Shown here piece by piece: positions 44,693 through 58,767 of a DNA stretch of 64,000 nt. Position numbers and translations under genes: made by a program. How positions within the stretch are numbered: the first letter of the stretch is position 1; every line of letters begins with the position of its first letter. The notes beneath the pieces are model-generated. The model was not told where the DNA came from. It did no database searches and saw only the letters and a list, made by a program, of their open reading frames with translations. Source of the DNA: Litomosoides sigmodontis (Eukaryota; Nematoda; Chromadorea; Rhabditida; Onchocercidae); NCBI GenBank assembly GCA_963070105.1, contig OY718807.1, positions 5,491,001 through 5,555,000 on the forward strand, in the 5' to 3' direction.

Positions 44693-47600
44693 ATGTCAAC
44701 ACCGTACGAGGTTAGTCGTGTTTTCATTTTTTACTTACAATTAAATTGAATCGATTCAACCGGTACTCTTCAGTACTTGAGAGTACCGGTTGTTTGTAAT
44801 TAGTCTTTTTGTTTTATCAGGGTGAACGTTCGCATTCTTATTTTGGAGATAGTATCCTATCATTCCTCACTACAGGTAACGATAAGTTGTTGTCCCTAAA
44901 ATTACTCTAAGGGAATACAATGGTAGCAGAAATTGCATTATGTGCTTTACGCTTTCAAAACATCAACTAATTTAAATTTTTAAATTTTGCTGTTATAAGT
45001 TTTTTTTTCAAAGATTCATAGAATTTTGCAAATCTTGTTTTGATACTTTCCACTCGAAACATATTATTTAACACTTCATAGTAATATCACAATGAAACCG
45101 ATGGACTGATTCGTTCCATATTTAGTAATTTCAGCCATTTTATGGCTTAAAAGAAAAAATTTTCGTTTAAATTTAAATGATTGAGCCAATGGATGTCTTC
45201 ACTGTAGAAATCAATAGCATGCTTGAATGGTTTACAAAATAATGCGGCGACAATTCTGAAATCACTGAATGAGCCTAACAGAATGCCCAATGTAAATCAC
45301 ATCTTAACAAAATGGTATCTCGACAAATGCAATATTAAAGTAAGATTTCTCTTTTTATTTAATTTATAGAATTAAAAACAATTCTTAAGTTTAATTTCGT
45401 GTACTTTTTGTGCTGGAATACTACGAACTTATAAAGAAAGACGAAATGTTGCTAATAGTATCATGAAGTCCTGTATAATTAAATATTTATATTTTTTAAC
45501 AGTTCACGTTTCTTTCAAATGTTACAGGATTTCAACACGAATTAACTCGATATAAAATGTCCGTAGATAATTTTTTTCATAATTTTCTAGCAATTTTAAT
45601 TTGCGATTTGTTCCAAACTTGAAAATCCGTTTAACATTTTAGCTTGAACAAATTGACAAATTGAACGTCATACACGTGAGTGGCACAAAAGGTAAAGGGT
45701 CCACATGCGCATTCACTGAATCGATTCTTCGACAATTCGGATTCAAAACTGGATTTTATAGGTGACGCATTGTATCATTTAGTTGACACCTTATAGATAA
45801 GTGAAAGTAAAGTACTGAAGAGGTTTAAATACGATCCTTTGATATTGAACTGGAAGGGTTCAGCTTCCAAGGAATTCTGTTTGATATGGTCCAATCATGC
45901 ACTAAATAATCAATCCGTATTATGATTGTTTATGCTAAATTTCTTTTTAATTTAAAAAAAAAAACAAATTTGTAACTGCAAGAAAGCATAGAGATAAGAT
46001 TTCTGGTAAAATATGTGTTTCAAATTCAACTTTATTATATATGTATGTTGAGCTTCTGTTCTCTTACAGTTCTCCGCACCTTGTACATGTTCGTGAACGC
46101 ATCAGAATTAATGGTGATCCATTAAGGGAAGAAGATTTTGTCGAATATTTCGATTATATTTATAGTTCTATCAAAAAAGCAGTCGAGGTACGTACAGACA
46201 GCATACCTTTGCATCAATTCTCAATATTTGTTTTCCTTCAGTGTTTTTTAATTTCAATGTTATGTCAACCAATACATACGTAGTCTATCTGCCATGTTTC
46301 TCTTATGCGGTGGCCATTTAGACATCAGTGCAGTTGACAGTTGACCAATGAAAAATCCATTTGAATGATTTCTTCAGTCTTGTCCTCCACTTGGCTCACA
46401 TATATGCTACTATTCTTTGCATTATCCAGTCTTTGTTATTTCTATAACGATGACGGTGTTTTGTAACTCAGGATTTATCTTATCACTCGAACTTAACGAA
46501 TGAAGTATCTCGTGCTATTGTACGGATTTACAAAAAAAAAAGTTATGATGTGGGAGGAAAAAGGGGGTGGTAATGTCATCCATTTATAAGAATTCTTACA
46601 TTTTTCTGTGATTTCATCCAATTTACTTTTTTAGGAATCAGGCAAAACTGTAACGTTGCCTTCATATTTTAAATTTCTCACAGTAATGGCATTTTACGTA
46701 TTTATCAAGGAAAAGGTCGATGTTGCAATTGTAGAAGTTGGCATTGGTGGTGAGTATGATTGCACCAATGTTATTCAGTAAGTTAGTTACATTCAATTGG
46801 AATGGTATTTATCATTCAATTGTTGAAAAATGTTAAAAAGTTTCATCTGCCCAACTTCAGGAATCCTATTGTCTGCGGTATAACTACTTTGGATTATGAT
46901 CATACAGCAATGCTTGGTTCAACAATTGAATCAATTGCTTGGCACAAGGCAGGTATTTTCAAGAATGGTAGTTCGGCTGTCGTTTCTGAACAAACCAGTA
47001 CAGCAATGCAAGTGTTAAGGGAACGAGCGGCTTCCAAAAATGTTTGTTTTTGAATTCTAGTTTTAAAATTAAAGTTCTGTCAGTAACTAATGAACTTTTT
47101 TTTTCCTGTAGTACTTTACTTTTTTGAATGATAACAATTGCTGTTGTTGGATAGAAATATCATGAAAACCTTTCAATGCGTATATTTTAGGATATCCAAA
47201 AGATTATCGATAAAGGTATCGAAATTAAACGAAAGTTTTTAGTGTCTTATGTGGATAGCTCCATCATACAATGCATACAGTTGGCCAATTAATAAAGTGG
47301 AGTGCGGTATACCTGGTGTTCATCAACAGCTCAATGTAACACTTGCATTTCAACTGGTTAAACTTTGGCTAGAGAAAGTCCCCAAATTTAGTAAGTCGAA
47401 TGTAACCTATTTGAAATGTTGTTTATATACAAGGCCATAACCTAAATCATTGAAAATTTATCTATTAATGGAGAATTCTTTTAAGCTTATATTGTAAAAC
47501 TGAAAAAATTATCTCAAACATGGGTGCACCAAATTTTCAAAATTATCCAATATTGTTTGACATTTATCTTATTTGTGTCTTATTAGATTTCATAGTTTTC

Positions 47601-48731
47601 AGCTGATCTGTTTAACAACACTCAGTCATCAAATTCAGAAATATTGCCTGGTTTTGTTGTACCGCAGGAATTTCTGGATGGTATTCGTTTATGCCAATGG
47701 CGAGGTAGAAGTCAAATGATTCAACGTGCATCCGTAACATATTACCTCGATGGGGCTCACACACCGAAAAGTTTGGAAGTTAGTTCTCATACTTTTTGTT
47801 TTATTAAATTCAATCTCCTGAGTTTATAAATTAGGAGATATTTTGAGTTTATAAAGAGTTTATAAATTAGGAGATATTTTGATGATATCATATGGAAATT
47901 TTGTGCTTAAAATGCTCATTATTAGACATCAATTCAGAAAGGGGAATAGGAGTGCCTAAGAAAAAAATGTATCTTCTTGCTTTTTTTCGATTTAATATTT
48001 CAGTGTTGCATGAAATGGTTCTTAGATGAAAAACAAAGGGCGAAGAAATCATGGAAATGTGATCCAATGCAGATATTGTTGTTTCATTGCACAGGCGGCA
48101 GGAATCCCGCTACTTTGTTATCAGAACTAAGTGTAGTTTTTTTCTAATTTTTTTTTCTTGGCATTGTTAAGTACGTATGCACCAAATAAGAGTTTGCCAG
48201 ATCCATTTATCTTTGGCTTCAAAAGTAGTTTTATTACAGAAATGTAATTTCAATTTGGCGCTGTTTTGTCCACCTCGATTAAATCCTGTGAACAACCAAT
48301 ATTCTGATCAGGCCGATTACACTTGTTCAGATCATGAGCAGTTGTCCAGAGTTGCAAATCACACCACCACATGGAAGAATTTTGGTTTCAGTGTTTGTTT
48401 TATCTTTCAATTCTATTTTATCACTTACGATCGTTTGCTTTCATATATTTCTCATTAGTAATTGATTTATGATCATTTTGGTGTTTTATTTATATTATTC
48501 CATTGTAATATCAAACATATGCTTTTAATAGTTTTATATGCAAGTTTTTATTCCCTCAATATATTTCTGTTTCGTTTTCAGGATTCGGTAGCTGAAGAAT
48601 TTGACTGTGTCCAAAAAGCAATGGAGAGAATTGAAAAATTGGGAGCTGCCAAGAATGAAGTCGTCGTTTTGGTGACAGGCAGCTTGCATCTCGTTGGTGC
48701 TGTCCTTGCTTGTCTTGATTTTAAAATTTGA
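44693..48731 (+). CDS. FPGS: Folylpolyglutamate synthase
   Basis: Adds glutamate residues to folates with ATP, which retains them in cytosol and mitochondria for one-carbon metabolism. Eleven exons join in phase: 44693-44710, 45208-45339, 45643-45761, 46070-46187, 46635-46777, 46861-47041, 47243-47390, 47603-47778, 48004-48132, 48240-48392, 48582-48731, giving 488 residues, normal for the family. Seen: [16 protein letters not shown] at the start; the P-loop [36 protein letters not shown]; the Mur-ligase-like [40 protein letters not shown]; and a C-terminal [12 protein letters not shown]. No mitochondrial presequence is visible from the 6-codon first exon. A well-bounded extra exon (44821-44875) lies in intron 1 (see findings). 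The acceptor of exon 7 at 47242 is chosen because an upstream AG at 47190 shifts the frame. Confidence 0.94.
44757..44792. repeat. 13-bp perfect inverted repeat in FPGS intron 1
   Basis: CAACCGGTACTCT (44757-44769) and its exact reverse complement (44780-44792) are separated by 10 nt. It lies 28 nt upstream of the possible cassette exon at 44821. Confidence 0.9.
44821..44875 (+). other. Possible alternative 55-nt exon in FPGS intron 1
   Basis: Bounded by a good acceptor (TTTTATCAG) and a good donor (ACAG|GTAACG). Inclusion after exon 1 would shift the frame and give a stop 12 codons into exon 2. In another frame it is open into exon 2, so it could instead be part of an alternative 5' leader. 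It could equally be a cryptic site pair. Confidence 0.3.
47820..47882. repeat. 27-bp tandem duplication in FPGS intron 8
   Basis: Exact copies at 47820-47846 and 47856-47882, each beginning GAGTTTATAAATTAGG, separated by 9 bases. Local slippage-type duplication with no coding effect. Confidence 0.85.
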
Positions 48732-51093
48732 TGTATTTTTATCAGATATTTTAATATTTTGTTAGATTTAATATATTTCATATAATTTTGCCAACTCTGC
48801 CTCTTCTCAGATGCCGTTTTCATACTATTTGTATTGGGTCGTGCTAGATACTAATGGGACGAATCTAATAAATCTGTTGGTAGTGCTTTTTAACAGCAAT
48901 TTGTCATAAAGAAATTTTTCCCTTTAAATGATCAAATTTTACTTAATGCTATGAAGTGTGCTACATCCACGAAAACGTAGGACATTCGAAAGTGGTCAGG
49001 GTTTGAAAAATACTTTCAACAACTGGATTTCTAGGGTGTGTTGGGGTACTGCTACATTTTTTTTTCATTTGTCTGGTATTGTATATACATTGTTGTAAAA
49101 TCTGTTTTGTTATTTGGGGTGCTCATTATTTCCTTCATAATGCTTATGCTATAAATAGATGAATGTTAACTTGTCTTCAACGAGAACGTCAAGCATTTAT
49201 TGATTTCCTGCAATAATCAGTGAATTAGCAATCCGAAGGAAGGAGAAAAAGGCTCCAACACAGTTTACAATTTGTTTAGTCATTGGAACTTGTTATCGTC
49301 GCCTTTCTTATCTAAATTCATGCTCTTTCAAACGATCGAACTTCTACATGGACATAATAGCAGCAGTGCACAGTGTGTAGTGTAGTTTTTTCAAAATAAG
49401 AACTGCACGTGTAAATGACTGCAATATAAAAAATTCCGTACAACGTTTTGTGATCACAGCAGAATTCTGGAAGTGACGTGATAGTGACCAAAAACGCAGG
49501 AATAATTAAAATTAGATTCCACGATTGTCTTAATTTTTCAAGCATTGCAAAGTATTTTTCACAGTAAATTTATGGTCTATCTTCTGTGGCAGGATTCCGT
49601 CAGCTTTGTTATATCCATTCATTCCTTGATTTCTTTTTTCTGTAATCTCACATTCCTGAAAACTTTCGGAATTCCTTAACCTAACCACTCGAAATGAATC
49701 TTGTCGTCGTTAGTGCATGTATCATTTGATGATTCCATCCGTAATGTAGTGCATGCAAATTTTTGACAACATTTTTAAGGAGCAATAGTTGCGGTGAACT
49801 TTGCAAGTAGCAAGGTAGGTGCGGTTGACTACTGAAAAGTTAGTCGTCTTGGCTGACGTTGGAAAGTTATCTCAATTTTCAAAAGGAGTGCGAGTTCGTA
49901 GTGAGTAACTGAGTGCTTGAAGTTTTGAAAAGGTCCCCTGAGATATGTTGAATGTAAGGCGACGGAAGGGGAATGTGTTATCGTTATTTGCATATCTACC
50001 ATATTTTGAACTCATGTTAATCACTTCTCATTAAATTACTTACTTATTACTATAATACGGCAAATGCCAAATTTTATAACGAAAAAGATTTCGCAATATT
50101 TTTCCCTTTCCTCTACACATTCTGTAAATTTTCAATTCTTATTCAGTTTCAAAATCATGAGCAATACTTTATTACTTACGTTTTGTCGCTCTTCTTATTG
50201 CCTAATGAAGTGATGTTCCTAGGAATTGTTTGGTTCCAAAGCGTTATTTTATTTAATTCAAAATGCAACACATAGGCGGGACAAATTGAATTTGAAAAGA
50301 GTTCTATGTAACTAACTAACAGTCAAACTTCTCTAGAGGAGTTCAAAAATTGAAGAAACTTGGAAGTGAAATGAAAGATGTGCAGTTGATCAAAACATCC
50401 GATCTCGATTTATGGGCAAATACAGCCTTTCGAATATTCTTGCAAGTCTTTTTTTCATACTTTAAATTTTATTTTTTTTGGCCTGAGCATTCCAAACGGA
50501 AAGTGTTTCGAAATAGTCTTTAAATTTTATTCTAAGATTTCATAGAATACCTACCTAAGAAATATCAAATTTGCATAAAGATCATGTAAATTTGATATTT
50601 CTTTCGTGCATTTTAGGATGCACAAAACTCCTATGTCCTACATTAACTTCATGTCTCACTTACAAACTGCTTTTGTGCGCCAAAAAAAATTTCTTCCAAG
50701 AATTTAAAATTTCAATGCTTACATACAGATCAATCACAAATGATCGAGGAGAGCGTAATGATATTATTTGTGTACCACAGTTGGTCGCATTGATCGCTTT
50801 CCTTTGTGAGGTAGCATTTTTATAAATGGGGAGAAGAATAATGGATTGATTAGATTGAGAAGATAGTGGGGTAACGCTGCTTAGGGGATCACTGTACGAC
50901 AGTATGACGCAAAGTGCGTGGTTGGCACATTCGTGGACGACTGTAAAATTAGCATCAGGCAACTTGTTCAGATGAGATTATGATACTTGACTGAATCGTG
51001 CTTGAATTCACTAAGTAATCCGGTTGTCCAAGTAACTTCTGGCTTAGGGTTAAAAGGTATCATCTAGATAACTTATCTAAACGTATTTTTTAG
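48732..51093. other. Region between FPGS and the serpin-like gene
   Basis: AATAAA at about 48866 may end the FPGS transcript. It probably contains the missing 5' exon(s) of the serpin-like gene, which I could not identify. A 20-bp hairpin at 50557-50603 is listed separately. No other exon supported. Confidence 0.4.
50557..50603 (+). repeat. Short near-perfect hairpin
   Basis: AAGAAATATCAAATTT (50557-50572) pairs exactly with 50588-50603. The pairing continues inward by one G-U and three Watson-Crick pairs to a 7-nt loop, giving a stem of about 20 bp in 47 nt. It is intergenic and AT-rich. It is shorter than a typical miRNA precursor. Confidence 0.6.
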
Positions 51094-53731
51094 TAACTCG
51101 CAAATTTGCAGAAGCAGAATCACTTCCTTATGAATTACTGGAATTTGCAATTGCTACCCTAAATAGATCTTTTCACATTTTGCTGCCCAGAAAAACTCTT
51201 GTCACGTAGAGAACTCAGGACGTGTCCTCTTTGCCATTGACATGTTGATAAACTCATCTTTCGAGTAATTCCGTTAAATTATAGGTTGCTGAACATCAAA
51301 GTCGCTTATCTTTGTCGGAATTTCTTTATCTAAATGGTGCAGCAACGTTACCGCATCAGCTAGTACGTTTGGCAGAATATATTCGAAATTGGGAATTATT
51401 TGTTGAAGCTGCAGTTAAACCTGGTATGTATTATTGGAAATTTAAAAATTGGATGTCAATAAAGTACGTGGAAGGAATTAAGTCTGTGTAATGACAACTT
51501 TTACATATCAATAAGAATAAATAAATTTTTGCAATTGATGAATTGATCGTTCGATTTAGGAAGTTTTAATTGGAATCGTCGTTTGTTAATACATCCATTG
51601 CACACAAAAAGTTACGGTTTTGAAACATTCATGGCACTGAAGTATCTCGGGATTGAGGTAAAAATTTACGATGAGAAGACTGGACGTGCAGAACTGGTAG
51701 CGTGGCTTCGAAGGACGTGTAAGGTACAGTGAGGCTTAATCGCAAAACCCAATCATCGAAGTTAGCATATATGTGAATTTAACACTGTTTTTACTAAAGT
51801 TTAGCATTTTGTCACAGTATGCAACGAACGCATAAAATAAATGTAAGTGAACGTCTGGAACTTCAATTTTCTCAACATTTTCAGTAAATTGTATGAGTGT
51901 GACTCTTTTTCAGAAGAAGCACATGAATGTCGCTAAGGAAAATTTTTGTGCAATAGAAAACTGATGGGGAAATGCAAATTTGTGCTTTCACAATAATCCC
52001 TTATTCATCTTAGACAGAAGAAGGCGAAGCGCACTGTCCAATTTTTTTGTGGAAAAAAGCCGAGACGAAGACATCGGATGTTCAAGAATTAAACAACCAG
52101 AAATGTCCAATACTCATCTTTGCATCGCACTTCTACATTCCGATGTCCACCAACATTCTCGACACGCATAATATATTTTACACAATGTTCAGGGTAAGCG
52201 GAAGAATTCTCCCAAATACGCTTTTTTAATCGAGAAATTCAATTATACATCGAATGTTAAAAGATTCCAAACGAAAGGCAAATGTCGTCTACAATACTTT
52301 ATGTTTTCTTTTGTTATCCTTTTTTAAGATTTTCGTAGTTATATTCTTTTACTACTACAACATTAAAATTTAATTTTGTATGAATTTGAAAACTCTGAAG
52401 TAGTTGTTGTTTGTCAAAGAATTACCATTCTTTGCGGATATCTTAAACGTTTTGTGCTAAATTTTTCAGGGCAAAAAACTTAAAGAGGTACTAGCTTGTC
52501 GATATTCGTGTCACGATTTGCCACCATTTCGTTGCTTACAAGTTCAACAAAGCTTACTTATCACATTGCCAACATATTCTGATGACATTGCCGCTTACTG
52601 CATGTCAAACGCAGATGATTCAGATGTGGCAAAAGATCCTAATTCGCTAATGACTATGATAACGTTCATGAGGAGTGGCGCAGAAACGGTACTTGCTCTT
52701 TCAGATTTCTGGACTTGCAAAAAAAGGAAACAGGAAATAGTCAAACGGAGATATCTCTTACGGAGATATTACGTTGATTTCAGTTTCGAAATATTAATTT
52801 TAAAAATGTCAGTATCCTAATTTCCTTTTTTTTTTGTTGAAGGAATCGATCAAAATCCTTCATGAGCTATACGTTCCGCTCTTTCACGGATTACCCAACA
52901 GAACAACTAACCTTGCTGACGCATTGTGTAAAACAGTACCGCACATTGATAAGCTATTCCAGCCTGATGGATTCGGTGACTTGGGAACATTAGGACATGA
53001 GCCATCGTACATCATTGGACCACGGTTAACTACAAGTATACAAAATATCGACCGCTTAGAAGTTATGCACACTCCTGGTCCTGATGACATTGAGTAAACA
53101 AATAATTTATATATTAGGAAAGTACCTGCAAGTAATCTGCAATTTCAACTATGCTTGAGAACTCAAACACTTGAAGATTCCAAAGGTTCGTTGATGACGT
53201 GCGAATTGTAGGGTGGTGAAGCGAATTCCATCATCTGTTGATAAAATGTGTATCCTTGACATGCCCTTTCTGGTCGTCATTTGGGACAACGGCAGAAACG
53301 TACCACTGTATATTGCGCGTATTGCCGATCCTGTTCCAAAGGTTAATTTCAGGCATCATCAACCAACCGCTTTACTTCTTCACTGCTTCATTCTCTTTAC
53401 AAATATTCGCTGCAAAATAGATTACTTCTGCTTTGGAGTCGATTTCTGATAACATATTCATTGAAATGTAACTTTGAAAGGCTAGCGCAGCTTGTGCCTC
53501 AAAGAGATAAAGTGCAAGCTGCGCTAGCCTTTCAAAGTTACATTTAAAGAAAGTGTTGTGCGAATATTTTAGACTACAAGCATGCAAGTTGATGCAGCTG
53601 AAGAGATGGTATCCGCCAATTATTCTAAAAAATTCTTCTCGAAATTGCTCAGTCCAATGTCCCACACATTGGGATTCGGCAGTAATAAAGACAATTTGAA
53701 TGGTCATGGATCGGCAGCTAATTTACGATAA
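51094..53731 (+). CDS. Divergent serpin-like protein (5' end unresolved)
   Basis: Serpins are serine/cysteine protease inhibitors that trap the protease by a conformational change. Eight exons join in phase: 51094-51200, 51285-51423, 51560-51723, 52014-52193, 52470-52688, 52843-53093, 53212-53341, 53573-53731, giving about 449 residues plus an unseen start. Seen: a helix A-like segment (LLEFAIATLNR), ALKYLGIEVKIYDEKTGRAE and LVAWLRR (serpin: YLGAEVxxVDF...INxWV), then a core region, and MPFLVVIWDNGRNVPLYIARIADP, which matches the serpin signature before the C-terminus (HPFLFxIxDxxxxxxLFxGRVxDP). Odd: the stretch between helix A and the VKIYD strand is short; the usual hinge (EEGTEAAAA) is missing, the place being taken by a Gly/Pro/Asp-rich sequence (HTPGPDDIEVV); and about 53 residues follow the signature. 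Probably not a classical inhibitor. Intron 7 holds a perfect hairpin. Confidence 0.6.
53464..53545 (+). ncRNA. Perfect 31-bp intronic hairpin
   Basis: Positions 53464-53494 are the exact reverse complement of 53515-53545, with a 20-nt spacer. Inward pairing continues as U-G, G-U and C-G on the plus strand, leaving a 14-nt loop. It lies wholly within the last intron (53342-53572) of the serpin-like gene and would be transcribed with it. The size is that of a small-RNA precursor; perfect pairing is more typical of a recent inverted duplication or hairpin siRNA source than of an animal miRNA. Confidence 0.5.
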
Positions 53732-57270
<3,539 letters not shown>

Positions 57271-58715
57271 ATGGAAAGCCTATGGCGAATTATTATTGTG
57301 TTAGCATTTCCTGGTGTGACTGATTCCGCAGTAAGCAAAAAGTCGGTCATCACATCACTGCATGCAAAATGGCCACAAACTTCATTTATTGCAGAAACCA
57401 GGTGTGTTATAAATTATTTTTCGAGAAGTCAGCGCTGGCATGTGGTGTGGTGAAGGAAAACAAATTAGGAGATTATTTTGGAATTAATTTTAGAATTAAA
57501 TTAATGGATTTAAAACAAATAGTTATGAGGAGAAGCGCTTTCTGACATATGTTCCGACGAATGCCGCTTCTTCTAAAAAAAAAAATTAAAAAAAAAGAAA
57601 AGAAAAAAAAAGAAATTACATACGCAGTATGTAATTTTCAGTGAATTTATGGCTCAAGAAAGTGACGGTTTGTTCTGGGCCTATATAGATGAAATTGTTG
57701 AGAAAGTCAGTGTTGAAGAGTGGCATACATGTAAGTTGTTGAATAGTTAAATAGTTTAATAAATATCAAAAAATTTTGGCAAATCTTGTAATCAAAGCAT
57801 GGAATAGGAACGCTATGCTTGTTTGCAAGTAAGTGCCTTGCTTAATAGCTTTTCAAAACGATTTTGGACTTATGACGCTTGTTTGTTTTCATTTACTAAG
57901 TTAAGTTTCAGACAGCGATGCCAGGCAGTACGACTTATCTGTGCGCTTAGCAGGCTCTTTGTTAAAGGAAGCTCGTGTGAATATATTAAAATTTGCTTTG
58001 TCTCTACGAGCCCATTCACCAACCGTGTTGCTTTTTCAGAGTGTTAGAATTTTCTCTTTCATTGTAGATTTTTCAGAAATTTCGTTATGTTGTAATTTTC
58101 GTTTTCAAGTGATTGGGCTGCCAAATATTGCAAGGAATATTTGCAAAGAAAATAAACTAAGGGAAGAGATATTGAAATTGTTTTTCTTTACATATTTAAC
58201 AGAATATTTTAGTGCCGTCATATTTGCTTTTTATTTCAGTTAGGTTCCGAAAAAAAGGAATCATGTACTGCTTTTGCTGATGTTCATGGTACCATAACAT
58301 GCGATGTAAATGATTTGGAGACAATTATTGGAAATAGTATAAGGCATGTTTTTCTTTTTTTATGGTTAAAATCCAGAAATAATAGCGGTTATCGGCACCA
58401 TTTTATTCCTTCTTTTGTTTTCAGTAGTTCTGCACCAACTGTATATTCTATTGATCATGTATATCCTGCAACTAAAGAACATAACGTCACTTTAATTATA
58501 TACGGTGAATTGGCCACTGCACCATGGAGAAAGTTTCATTTAGCCGCTAAAGCACTGTCGAGAAGCGGTAAAGTCAAATATATTCTCCGGCATTTCGTTA
58601 AAGTAAGTTTTGAATATTTGCATTTCACTAAAGTTAGCCTTAAGATTAAGATAACAGTCGAGTTCTTTTCTGTTGTATGTAGCAGAATTGTTTTGTTCTC
58701 TCCCTCTCTCTCTCT

Positions 58716-58767
<52 letters not shown>

